Positions 52,479-61,129 of a stretch of DNA of 64,000 bases are shown here, in pieces (positions within the stretch are counted from its first letter, which is position 1; each line of letters begins with the position of its first letter). The notes below the pieces were generated by a model that was not told where the DNA came from, made no database searches, and saw nothing but the letters and a program-made list of their open reading frames with translations. The DNA comes from Rubrobacter_D sp963840835 (GTDB lineage Bacteria; Actinomycetota; Rubrobacteria; Rubrobacterales; Rubrobacteraceae), in contig CAWJAM010000005.1 in assembly GCA_963840835.1 (NCBI GenBank), positions 138,254 to 202,253 of the forward strand, read 5' to 3'. A program made the position numbers and the translations under genes.

Positions 52479-53174
52479 CTACGGAGATGCCGTCGTCTCT
52501 TCGCCCTGCCCCTCGCCGAGCGCCTCCTGAGCCGCCCCCACCGCCCTCTCGGAGCGCTCCAGCACGTCCTCTAAGGCGGAGCGAACCTCCCCGAGGCTGC
52601 CCAAGAGCGCCTCGTCCACCGTGTCGCCCACCTGAAGGCCTTCCAGGGTCGAATCGAGCGTGCCCAGAGTCCCCTCAAGAGTCTCCCTCACCACCTGGGT
52701 AAGCGAGCGGGCCAGGATGCGCAGGATCTCGGGGTGCTCGCCTATGGTCTCTAGCGCTTTTACGAGGATGGCCCGCACGTTCTTCAGACGCGCCACCAGG
52801 TGCACCTCGGCCTCAACCCCCTCTATCTCCAGCTTTACCTCGTCGAGCCTGGCGTCTACGCCGACCGAGATGTTCACGAGGTTGGCCAGCTCTGCCAGGA
52901 TGGAGACGTGGGCCCTTAGGTCGCGGACCTCCAGAGTTATCCTGTCGACCTCCAACTCGGGGACGTCCAGCACCACGTCGGGCTCTTGGCCGCCGGACTC
53001 TTGGCCGTCGGGCTCTTGGCCGTTAGACGGCGATCTTCCCGTTTGCGAGAAGATCGCCCAGGCCGTGGCTCCCGCAGCAAGCGCTCCAAGACCGAACCAC
53101 CCGAAGCCCTGCGAAAATCGTCCGATAGTCTCCTGTGCTCCCGAAGGGGGGCCTACACGCGGTACCCTGAGCAT
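52479..53174 (-). CDS. Membrane-anchored helical protein
   Basis: 231 residues: one helix (FGWFGLGALAAGATAWAIF), a linker rich in GQE, then long amphipathic segments ITLEVRDLRAHVSILAELANL, LDEVKLEIEGVEAEVHLVARL and VRAILVKALETIGEHPEILRIL. It resembles a widespread actinobacterial family of unknown role. ATG at 53174 after GGAAGGGG. Confidence 0.7.
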   Translation of the reverse strand: MLRVPRVGPPSGAQETIGRFSQGFGWFGLGALAAGATAWAIFSQTGRSPSNGQEPDGQESGGQEPDVVLDVPELEVDRITLEVRDLRAHVSILAELANLVNISVGVDARLDEVKLEIEGVEAEVHLVARLKNVRAILVKALETIGEHPEILRILARSLTQVVRETLEGTLGTLDSTLEGLQVGDTVDEALLGSLGEVRSALEDVLERSERAVGAAQEALGEGQGEETTASP

Positions 53175-53270
53175 CTTTATCCCCTTCCGCTTCCCCTGCA
53201 ATCGGAGTTCCTCCTAGACATGATGCCATGAGATCGCCCGCGTTGCATCCGTGCCACATCCTGGCCATCC

Positions 53271-53308
53271 AACTTCGGAGAACTGAGTCAACGCGAAGTT
53301 CACGGGAT
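53271..53308 (+). repeat. Half copy of family B (5' hairpin part)
   Basis: AACTTCGGAGAACTGAGTCA then ACGCGAAGTT; an inverted pair like 55245-55280 but without the TTCCACGCACT part. The surrounding 53175-53731 gap has no gene, only an AAGCCGGG / CCCGGCTT pair at 53462-53503. Confidence 0.7.
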
Positions 53309-53566
53309 AGCTCATCTACCCCATAGCCCCGCTCTGGAGGGCCTACACTAGGGGCCATGATACGACCGAGACGCATTATCAGGACCTTATGTACGACACC
53401 CACGAAGGAGGCCTACCCGTACATAAGAAAATCGCATGGGATCGGATCGCAGGCGATAGAAAAGCCGGGCCGTTCCTCGGAGGGGGATGAGGGGCACCCG
53501 GCTTAGCAATGAACCGATTGTATTACCGAGGAGGGCGGCAGCGCATACCGCAAATGAGTGATCTTC

Positions 53567-53610
53567 GCGAACTTCTGAGAATTTACCTTCTAGGCACTTC
53601 GGTACATAGA
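53567..53610 (+). repeat. Family B repeat, copy 8
   Basis: GCGAACTTCTGAGAATTTACC then TTCTAGGCACTTCGGTACAT; 3' of the beta-helix gene. Confidence 0.75.
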
Positions 53611-53689
53611 GGCAAGAAGGAGGGCCGGAGGCTATTTTGCTCCGAAGGCCAACAAGTTCAGCCGAAACGCTGCTCTACGCCAAGCGAAA

Positions 53690-53707
53690 GCCCCGCCGGA
53701 GCGGGGC
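53690..53707 (-). terminator. Terminator-like hairpin after the beta-helix gene
   Basis: Leftward GCCCCGC-TCCG-GCGGGGC followed by TTTCG; short T run, so moderate support. Confidence 0.5.
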
Positions 53708-53731
53708 CTTCCTGGTGAACAGCGAACCTCC

Positions 53732-55084
53732 CTAGTTGCACAGACTCCTCGGCACGCTAGTGTTGCAGAGGTTGCCCACGAAGCTGTTGCCCGAGCCAGA
53801 CTCATCCCAGAAGATGTCTGGCTTGTTACGGCCAAACGTATTGCCGGTGACGGAGTTGTTCCGGGGTTCCGCCGATCCGTCGCCGAACGGATTGGTCGAG
53901 ACTACGACCCCGCCAGAGACTGGGGTGGGGCCAGAGGGGATGTTGCCCGAGATCTGATTTCCCGTAACCTCCATGCCACTCGCTCCCAGAAGCGCGATGC
54001 CGATCCCCGAGAACGCCACCCTGCCTTCCTCGATACCAGTTGGGCACTTTCTGGTGTTGTTCTCGACCGTGTTGGCTTTCACCTCGAAGCCGCCCACGGG
54101 TTGGCCCGGGAAAGCTTCGAAGAACATGCCAGCGCAGTTGTCGTGGATCGTGTTTCCGGCGAAGGAGCCGTGGTGGGTGCCGCCGACCCAGATGCCCCAC
54201 GGGCCGCGCGAGATGCGGTTGCCGACGACCTTGGCGTCGTTGTTGGCCCCTTCCGGCCCGAAGATGGTGATGCCCGTATTACCGAAACGGCTCACATCGT
54301 TGGAGAGGATCTTGGTGCCCGTCGAATCGATGATAGCCGTGCCGCCTAAGGTGCTGTCCGTGATGTCGTTGGAGAGGATCTTGGTGCCGGTCGAATCGAT
54401 GACGAGCATGCCGAGGTAGTTGTCCGTGAGGTCGTTGCTCGAGATGGTGGCGTTGGTGCCCTCCTCGACAAAGATCCCACTGTTGGAGCTGCCTTCGACA
54501 TCGTTCCCTGAGATGGTGACGTCGCGGGAACTTTCGAGGCCTATCGCGTCCTCACCGGAGTCTCGCACGACGTTGGAGAGGAACTTGGTCCCGACTGAGA
54601 GAGCAGTGCCCATGCCGTTCTTGTTGCCTACGGCACGGATTTTCGTGACGGTGGCGTCGCGGGCAGCGCCAACGTCTATCCCCGTCGCCTTGAAGCCCCG
54701 GATCGTGAAGCCAGAAATGCTCACATCGCTCACGCGCTTGTTGACCTCGCCGGTTTCGGGGTTGAAGTCGCCTAGGACGCAAATAGCCGTCGGTCCAGAA
54801 AACCTCGAGCAGGGCGAGTCTGCTTTGGCGGGCGGCTTGATCACGGCATCGTCTCCACGCAGCTTGATCCCGTCCTTGCGGATCACCACATCCTCGCGGT
54901 GGACTCCACGGACGACGATGGTGTCGCCCGGATCGGCAGCGTTGATAGCCTTCTGGATGGACTCGCCCGGCCCAACTACCGAGCTATCCGCGGCGGCGGA
55001 GCCGACCCCCGCTGCCAGAGTAATCCCGCTAGCCACCAGCAGGGTTAGGGCCATCGTGGCCAACAACGGTATGGTGCGCCTCAT
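53732..55084 (-). CDS. Exported right-handed beta-helix repeat protein
   Basis: 450 residues. Signal peptide ending near LAAG, then IQKAINAADPGDTIVVRGV, the opening typical of NosD/pectate-lyase-like helices. About fifteen short rungs of form TISGNDVEGSSNSGIFVEEG, TKILSNDITDSTLGG follow. No enzyme active site was recognised; binding or surface structure is more likely. It shares its signal peptide with the RTX-like protein. Confidence 0.85.
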   Translation of the reverse strand: MRRTIPLLATMALTLLVASGITLAAGVGSAAADSSVVGPGESIQKAINAADPGDTIVVRGVHREDVVIRKDGIKLRGDDAVIKPPAKADSPCSRFSGPTAICVLGDFNPETGEVNKRVSDVSISGFTIRGFKATGIDVGAARDATVTKIRAVGNKNGMGTALSVGTKFLSNVVRDSGEDAIGLESSRDVTISGNDVEGSSNSGIFVEEGTNATISSNDLTDNYLGMLVIDSTGTKILSNDITDSTLGGTAIIDSTGTKILSNDVSRFGNTGITIFGPEGANNDAKVVGNRISRGPWGIWVGGTHHGSFAGNTIHDNCAGMFFEAFPGQPVGGFEVKANTVENNTRKCPTGIEEGRVAFSGIGIALLGASGMEVTGNQISGNIPSGPTPVSGGVVVSTNPFGDGSAEPRNNSVTGNTFGRNKPDIFWDESGSGNSFVGNLCNTSVPRSLCN

Positions 55085-55199
55085 AAAGAGACCCGCCTTC
55101 CTTTGGTAAGGGGGCGGGGTGAGGAGTGTAAGCTGGACTCACGGCGTCCCTTTATCAGCAACATTCGCAGCATACTCCCCTATCGGGGCAGGCGTATCA

Positions 55200-55338
55200 C
55201 TCAAACGGGCTATCTTTGCTGTAGCTTGGGCGTTGCTAGGTGTGGCGAACTTCGGAGAACTCCGTTCATGCGAAGTTCGCAGAAGACACCCAAGACGAAG
55301 TTCGCAGAAGTGGCCTCCAGGTGGCTAGTCGAATAAGG
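55200..55338 (+). repeat. Leader homology plus family B repeat, copy 9
   Basis: 55245-55280 forms a near-perfect hairpin: GCGAACTTCG pairs with CGAAGTTCGC, with an inner GAAC / GTTC pair. A second CGAAGTTCGCAGAA and a degenerate GTCGAATAAGG tail follow. Confidence 0.75.
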
Positions 55339-55510
55339 ATCATCCCGGACTTTGTGCGGATGCAAGCCGTAACCTATGTGCAGCAACCGTGCAGCAACCC
55401 GGGCGTAAAGCGACGGCATTCTGCGTAAAAGTATCCTATGCATACAGGGCGAATTTGGCTTGTTTACCGGCATTTTGGGGATGTGGCGGTATACGGCGGC
55501 AGTCACCTTA

Positions 55511-55557
55511 CTGCCTTCACACGGCAGAGGTCGCTGGTTCGAAACCAGCATCGCCCA
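55511..55557 (+). pseudogene. 3' half of tRNA-Val (attachment-site-like duplication)
   Basis: 47 bases from the anticodon stem to A73, matching 45825-45871 with one mismatch in the T loop. The 5' half is absent. This is the expected remnant where an element inserted in the tRNA anticodon stem-loop ends. Confidence 0.88.
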
Positions 55558-55660
55558 CTCCAGAAAGCTTATACCTAAGCGGAACATTAGAACCTGCGGT
55601 GAGTGAGTGAAGCAGTAGTGCAGCAACCGTACAGCAACGCGGTCAGAGGAGGTTCTTAAA

Positions 55661-55876
55661 GTGCCAGATCGCTTCACCGTGTACGGCGTCTTCGCGGTCC
55701 TCGTGCCCGGCGTAATCTGCATGTACCTCTTGGCCTTCACTCTCGATCGGGCCGTAGGCGTCAACGCGACCGGAATCGGCACGTTCAACCGCCCGTCCCG
55801 ACCCGCAACAGCACCCCTTCGTCCGCTGGAGAAGGTGCCCCTCAAGACGAGGCTCGGAGATCGAAAGCCAAGGTAG
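55661..55876 (+). pseudogene. Truncated membrane protein
   Basis: 71 residues from GTG after a strong AGGAGGTT site: DRFTVYGVFAVLVPGVICMYLLAFTLD resembles the first helix of larger bacterial membrane proteins that open with a Y-x-x-x-A-x-x-x-PG motif. The rest is unlike a protein core, so the gene is probably cut. Confidence 0.45.
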
Positions 55877-55928
55877 AGCGCCTGGAGTACTTTCCGACGC
55901 GAACGGGGCTCGGCCGGCAGGTTGTTGA

Positions 55929-56093
55929 GTCCCGGCCAACGGGGCCGCACAAAGCTCGTTGCGAACTCGAACGACCATAGCGGCCGGGGCGATGGCCCAT
56001 GGGCGGGGCGCCGACGAGGTCATCTTGCTATACAGTGAGGAGCTCACGGAGCACTCCTGGAAGGTCGGCGGGAACGCATTCGCGGAGGCTTAA
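55929..56093 (+). pseudogene. Short coding remnant
   Basis: A 54-codon stretch with no start: TIAAGAMAHGRGADEVILLY then SEELTEHSWKVGGNAFAEA. The regular helix and acidic pattern suggests the end of a lost gene; family not recognised. The rest of 55877-56436 is featureless. Confidence 0.3.
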
Positions 56094-56436
56094 GCGCACG
56101 TGGGCCTCCGACGGGTGGCCACGACCCGGCACGGTCTCCTTGAGCCTACCCGGTTCGTCTGTCTGATCCCCGTGGCCCGAACGGGCCATCTCTCTTCGTG
56201 CCCGGAACATGGCCCGAACAGGAGAAGCCGCTTCCTTTCGCCCCCGCTTGAATTGAGGGTGCAAGCTCGGCAGGCAACAAGAGAAGGGAGAGGGTGATGG
56301 AGCGGAAAAAGGTGAGGATCTCCGTCAGAGAGAAGGCGGCAACGTCGCGACGGACGGATCGGCACTCGTCGTCGAGCTCGCCGGGTACACGTGGCGGGCG
56401 AAAGAGGAGGAGCTCCAACGAAGGGAGAGAACGAAG

Positions 56437-56700
56437 GTGAGATTCGCGAAGGCGCCGGAGAGGGCGCGCATCGACCAAACGACAAGGCAGGGCGCTACCT
56501 CGAACGTGTCGGCGGCGGTAACCTACGATTCAGCCACCAATTCGGCGACGCTCAACCCCAACAACAACCTCACCGCAGGGGCCACCTACACGGCCACTTT
56601 GACGACCCAGGCGAAGGACTTGGCGGGCAACGGGCTCGACCAGAACCCGAGCACCGTAGGCAACCAGGCCAAGAGCTGGAGGTTCAAGGTGCAGCCGTAG
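56437..56700 (+). pseudogene. Ig-like (SbsA/Big_5-type) domain fragment
   Basis: 87 residues. From residue 23 on, it matches the end of an Ig-like domain common in secreted bacterial proteins (VTYDSATNSATLNPNNNL, AGATYTATLT, DLAGNGLDQNP, SWRFKV). The upstream part of the original protein is missing. Confidence 0.6.
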
Positions 56701-56935
56701 ACGATCCGATTCGGGTATAAGCAGGCAACCCCGAAGGGGCAGAGGATGGCTTTCCTCGGCCCCTTCGGTCACGCTCGTCGCGAGGATACCGTTACCGGCG
56801 CACGATCGGTACAATGACGATTGGTCGTCGCTCGGCGTCGGAGGAGAGGGCTCGTGACTGGTCTACCGACCCGGATAGCAACCTTCCCGTTCGTCCCCGG
56901 CGCCGGTCCTCGCGTAGGTCCTTCCGCGGCGTCCT

Positions 56936-57446
56936 ATGTCTGACGAGACGGACCGCTCGCCCCGCGAGGACGCCCCCGTGGCGGCCTTTCACCCGGCACG
57001 CGCCCCCGACCGACCGATCGACAACCTGCCGCTGGAGCGTACGAGCTTCGTCGGGCGCGAGAGGGAGGTCACCGAGGCGACGAGGCTGCTCTCCGAGCGG
57101 CGCCTGTTGACGCTCTGCGGCCCCGGGGGGCGGGCAAGACGCGCCTGGCCCTCGCGGTGGCTCGGCGCCTCGTCGAGGGATTCGAGGACGGGGCGTGGTG
57201 GATCGAGTTTGCCCCGCTCTCAGGCCCCGAGCTTGTGCCGAGGGCGGCAGCCTCGGCGCTGAGCGTCCCGGAGTCTCAGGACCTCTCGCCGACCGAGGCG
57301 CTCGTGGAGCACCTGAAGAGCCGGAAGACGCTCCTGATCTTGGACAACTGCGAGCACCTGATAGAAGCGTGCGCCGAACTGCCCTGCTGAGGGCCTGCCC
57401 GGACCTGAAACTTTTGATGGCCCGTTCGGGCAGAGCGTTCAGTTAG
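56936..57446 (+). pseudogene. NB-ARC/LuxR-type ATPase regulator fragment with frameshifts
   Basis: Starts MSDETDRSPRED, then SFVGREREVTEATRLL and LTLCGPGG. The P-loop is broken by loss of one G near 57127; the other frame continues GKTRLALAVARRLVEGF and LLILDNCEHLIEACAEL. A second shift leads into RACPDLKLLMARSG, then the gene ends. It resembles the ATPase core of the intact regulator next to it. Confidence 0.8.
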
Positions 57447-57461
57447 GCAGACGAAGCGGGC

Positions 57462-60023
57462 TCAGATCAGGTCGAACTGGGCCGCCTGGGCGACGGCGGC
57501 GGCGCGGGAGGAGACCCCCAGCTTGCCGAGGATGTTGGCGACGTGACGGTGGACGGTGTGCTCGCTGACGATGAGGCTCGCGGCGATCTCCGCGTTGCTC
57601 ATGCCCCTAGCGACGAGCCGCAGGACCTCGAGCTCCCGCTTGGTGAGCCCGGCTCCTCGCGCGGCCGGGGCACCGTCGCGGGACGCCTCCGGTTCTTCGA
57701 GCGCGTACCCGATTGCCTGCTCGGGGGACATGGCCCGTCCTTCGGCCAACGCTTCAAGGGACGTATCCTCCAACCTGACACGTAGCTCCTCGGTTACGGG
57801 TTCGTGGAGGCTATGGTCCTTTGCTTGCACGCCAAGGGAGATACCGATGGCCTCGAGCAATGCCTCCGATGCCCCGAACAATCGCGCTGCGCGTGCCTGC
57901 TCACCCTTCAAGGTGGCTAGCTCGGCCAGCCTCTCTAGACACAGCGCTATATCCGCCTTGTCGCCCACCTCGGCCGCGAGTTTCAGCCCCTCGGCGTACA
58001 GGTGTAGGGCTCGTTCGTGTTCGCCCCGAACCCGCGCCATCAGCGCGAGGTTGTACAACGAGCCGTACTCGGAATGCCTGCTCCCTATCTCCCGTGCGAG
58101 CGCCAAGGCCTCCTCGAAGTACCGCGTGGCCCGCGTGTGGTCTCCCTGGTCGAGGAGCACCATTCCCAGGTGAATGAGCGCCTCGCTGATGCCCCACTCG
58201 TCTCCGAGTTCTCGGTAGAGCGCGAGGCTCTCTCCGAGGAAGTCCATCGCCTGCGCCACTTCGCCTTGCTGCATAGCTATGAAACCCGCGCCGCCCAGCG
58301 CCGCCGCCAGACCGGACCTGTGTTCCGCTTGCCGAAAAAGGTCGGCACTCCCCTCGAAAAGCCGCAAAGTCCTTCCAGGAGTGTCGAGTCCGTACGACAT
58401 GGTGGCTTTGACGTAAAGCGCCTTCGCCCGCATGCCCATAGAGAGAGCGTCGCCCTTTTTGAGCGCCTCGTCGGCGTAGTGGTATCCCTCCCGCTGGTAC
58501 GCCCGCGCAGACCAAAAGTGATGCAACGCCCACGCGAGCCGTACGGCGGTTTCTACCTCACCTTCCTCCGTCAGCCATCGCATGGTGATGCGCAAATTGC
58601 CGTTCTCCCGCTCAAGGCGGTCCAGCCAGACAACCTGGTGTGGACCCATCAGATGGGGATGCGCCTGTTCGGCAACCTCCAAAAAGAATGCGGCGTGTCT
58701 GCGCCGTACCATTTCGGCCTCTGTGGTCTCCTCGAGCTTCTCCAGCGCGTACTGCCTAACCGGCTCGAGCATCCCGTAGCGTCGCTCGTCACCGCCCGCT
58801 ATCACCAGCGACTGCTCCACTAATGCCCCGAGCAGATCGAGCACGTCTTCCGTTCCAACGCTTCCCGCCACACCAACCGCCTCCGCCGCCTCGAGGGTGA
58901 AGCCGCCGAAGAACACCGAGAGGCGCCGGAATAGCTCCTGCTCCGGTTCGGAGAGGAGGTTGTGACTCCAGTCGAGCGCGGCACGCATGGTGCGCTGCCT
59001 CTCAGGTAGGTCACGCGCCCAGGCACTCGAGAGGGCTTTGTCCAGCCGCAAGCACAGCGTCGCCGGATCGAGGAACCTCACCTTCGCTGCCGCGAGCTCC
59101 AGGGCTAGTGGGAGGCCGGCGAGCCGCCAGCAGATGGAGGCTACCGCCGCGGTGTTCTGATGAGTGAGCGCAAAGGAGCGAGAGGCTGCCCGGGCGCGCT
59201 CCACGAACAGCCGCCCCGAGGGGGCCGTAAGGACCTCCTTCGGTGTAGGGTTTTGGGTGGAGACGGGCAGCGCCAAGGGAGACACGGGATACTCGTGCTC
59301 GCTGCGTATGCGTAAGGGGGCGCGGCTGGTTGCCAGCACGACGAGACCGGGGCAGGCTTCGATGAGGTCAGCAATCTCGGTTGCCGCCTCCAGCAGATGC
59401 TCGAAGTTGTCCAGCACCAATAACAACCGCTTCTCTCTCAGGTAAGCGTGAAGGGCCACGCTCGGGCTCTGGCCCTCCGCTTCCTTCAAGCCTAGCGACC
59501 TTACAATTGTGGGAACCACGAACGCTGGATCCCTGAGCGAGGCTAGGGCCACGAGGGCTACCCCATCAGAGAAGTGCCCCTCAGCCTCCCGCGCAATTTC
59601 TACGGCGAGGCGTGTCTTACCCACCCCGCCGATTCCTGTGAGCGTCAGTAACCTGACCTCGGGCTCGGCCAGCAGAAGCTCTCTTATCTCTTCTAGCTCT
59701 TGCTCGCGGCCCAAAAGCGGCGTCGGAGGGCTTGGCAAGGTGGCTTCGAGTACGCTCGCCGGAGCGTCGGCCTTAGCAGACTTTGCGACCCGGCCGGGGA
59801 CCGCCACAAGGAGAGACGCCCGCTCGTCCTCCGAGAGTCCCAGGGCGTCGGCGAGGGATCTTACGGTGTGCGGGTAGGGACGCCGCGTCTTGCCCCGCTC
59901 TAGGTCGCCGACGGCGTTGGGGGTAAGCCCCGCCCGAAAGGCAAGCTCTTCCTGCGTCATGCCGGCCACCTCTCGCAAGCGCCGCAGCAGAGTTCCGAAC
60001 GATGACTCTTGCTCCGGGCTCAC
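57462..60023 (-). CDS. Large regulator: XRE HTH - NB-ARC ATPase - TPR - LuxR HTH
   Basis: 853 residues. Residues 10-70 are an XRE helix-turn-helix (LLRRLREVAGMTQEELAFRAGLTPNAVGDLERG). A STAND ATPase follows with GIGGVGKTRLAVEIA (Walker A near 125-132) and LLLVLDNFEHLLEA (Walker B). Helical TPR-like repeats fill 480-750. The C terminus is a LuxR domain (LTKRELEVLRLVARGMSNAEIAASLIVSEHTVHRHV). Having DNA-binding domains at both ends is unusual. It diverges from the acetyltransferase-cupin pair and may control them. Confidence 0.92.
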   Translation of the reverse strand: MSPEQESSFGTLLRRLREVAGMTQEELAFRAGLTPNAVGDLERGKTRRPYPHTVRSLADALGLSEDERASLLVAVPGRVAKSAKADAPASVLEATLPSPPTPLLGREQELEEIRELLLAEPEVRLLTLTGIGGVGKTRLAVEIAREAEGHFSDGVALVALASLRDPAFVVPTIVRSLGLKEAEGQSPSVALHAYLREKRLLLVLDNFEHLLEAATEIADLIEACPGLVVLATSRAPLRIRSEHEYPVSPLALPVSTQNPTPKEVLTAPSGRLFVERARAASRSFALTHQNTAAVASICWRLAGLPLALELAAAKVRFLDPATLCLRLDKALSSAWARDLPERQRTMRAALDWSHNLLSEPEQELFRRLSVFFGGFTLEAAEAVGVAGSVGTEDVLDLLGALVEQSLVIAGGDERRYGMLEPVRQYALEKLEETTEAEMVRRRHAAFFLEVAEQAHPHLMGPHQVVWLDRLERENGNLRITMRWLTEEGEVETAVRLAWALHHFWSARAYQREGYHYADEALKKGDALSMGMRAKALYVKATMSYGLDTPGRTLRLFEGSADLFRQAEHRSGLAAALGGAGFIAMQQGEVAQAMDFLGESLALYRELGDEWGISEALIHLGMVLLDQGDHTRATRYFEEALALAREIGSRHSEYGSLYNLALMARVRGEHERALHLYAEGLKLAAEVGDKADIALCLERLAELATLKGEQARAARLFGASEALLEAIGISLGVQAKDHSLHEPVTEELRVRLEDTSLEALAEGRAMSPEQAIGYALEEPEASRDGAPAARGAGLTKRELEVLRLVARGMSNAEIAASLIVSEHTVHRHVANILGKLGVSSRAAAVAQAAQFDLI

Positions 60024-60302
60024 CTTGAGACCTTACTCCTCCGCTCGGACGCGTCGTGGGTGCCTACCCAATGCTAGCAAAGGCCGAAGCGAGCCGGAAG
60101 GCTCCCGAGGGGTTCCCGAAAAGTCCCCAAGAGTCGCGACTCTTGGGGAGGTCTTTGGGTGCTCTTGGTGGTGCTGGTCCGCCCCGAGGCGCACAGTGGG
60201 AACCAGAACGAAAGCTTGGCGAGGAAGGAGGACACAGGCGACGACCGAGGTTCAGGGAGAACGCCTCAAAAGGCAGGTTACTAGAGCAATAACCAACCGC
60301 CT

Positions 60303-60370
60303 CCGGATCGCCGTGCGCTCGAACCTGGGCACGGCGATCCGGGATCACGGACCGAGAAAGGAGCTTCGGT
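60303..60370 (+). promoter_or_regulatory. Leader hairpin, copy 1 (before acetyltransferase)
   Basis: A perfect 14-pair stem (60303-60316 with 60329-60342; arms CCGGATCGCCGTGC) and 12-base loop, then GACCGAGAAAGGAG ribosome site and an ATG at 60371. Shared with 61062-61129. It could be an operator or an RNA switch. The rest of the 60024-60370 gap shows no gene. Confidence 0.7.
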
Positions 60371-60490
60371 ATGAGAACAGTTCCGGCAACGTACATCGGC
60401 GATGAACAAGGGCGCCGCAGCCCAGGAGGGCGTGCGGATACGGAAGCCGGTGGGGGGTCGTCCCCGCGCCGCACGGAGGTGAGGAACGAC

Positions 60491-61030
60491 ATGATCGAGA
60501 CCCCAAGACTCAGGCTAATCGCCTGCGAGCTGCGCCACTTCGAGGCGATCCTGACCGATCAGGGAAGGCTCGGGCAAATGCTCGGCGTCACCGTCCCGGG
60601 CGAGGCCTTCGACTTTCCTGGGGTGATGACCATCGAGGCCATGCGGTTCATGCACGAGGGCCTGAAGGCCGATCCGGGCGTGATAGGCTGGTGGACCTAC
60701 CTCTTCATCCACGCCGCGGACGGGGTGCTGATCGGCCCGGGCGGATACAAGGGCAGGGCCGACGAGGAGGGCGCCGTGGAGATCGGCTACGCCATCGTCG
60801 GTAAGTACAGGGGCCAGGGCCTGGCAACCGAGGCGGCGCGGGGGCTCATCGACCACGCCTTCTCGCACGAGCACGTAATGCGGGTCGACGCGCACACGCT
60901 CGCCGAACCCAACGCCTCCGTAAGGGTGCTGGAGAAGGCCGGGATGCGGTTCGCGGGGGCGGTGCCCGACCCGGATCTCGGCCAGGTGTGGCGCTGGAGC
61001 TTACACAGTGCGGATCACCCGCGGGGTTAG
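60491..61030 (+). CDS. GNAT acetyltransferase
   Basis: 179 residues: TPRLRLIACELRHFEAIL, GYAIVGKYRGQGLATEAARGL (acetyl-CoA loop), and NASVRVLEKAGMRF. The ATG at 60491 has a GGAGGTGAGG site. An in-frame ATG at 60371 behind the shared leader would add 40 non-conserved-looking residues. Substrate unknown. Confidence 0.85.
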   Translation: MIETPRLRLIACELRHFEAILTDQGRLGQMLGVTVPGEAFDFPGVMTIEAMRFMHEGLKADPGVIGWWTYLFIHAADGVLIGPGGYKGRADEEGAVEIGYAIVGKYRGQGLATEAARGLIDHAFSHEHVMRVDAHTLAEPNASVRVLEKAGMRFAGAVPDPDLGQVWRWSLHSADHPRG

Positions 61031-61061
61031 AGGCTAACCGAGGGCGCGATGACCAACCCCT

Positions 61062-61129
61062 CCGGATCGCCGTGCGCTTGTACTCGGGCACGGCGACCGG
61101 GATGTAGCGACCGAGAAAGGAGACTCCAT
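61062..61129 (+). promoter_or_regulatory. Leader hairpin, copy 2 (before cupin)
   Basis: Same block as 60303-60370. The left arm is identical; the right arm 61088-61100 lacks one T, leaving a bulge. Loop sequence differs; ribosome site GACCGAGAAAGGAG identical. Confidence 0.7.

Noticed and set aside
55210..55950. 246-codon leftward frame with a MLVSNQRPLPCE segment
   Set aside because: That segment is the well-known false translation of an antisense tRNA; here it comes from the tRNA-Val 3' fragment.
60371..60490. Extra 40-residue N terminus on the acetyltransferase
   Set aside because: The region is Arg/Gly-rich without fold features, and the internal ATG has a stronger ribosome site and the typical family start; it cannot be fully excluded.
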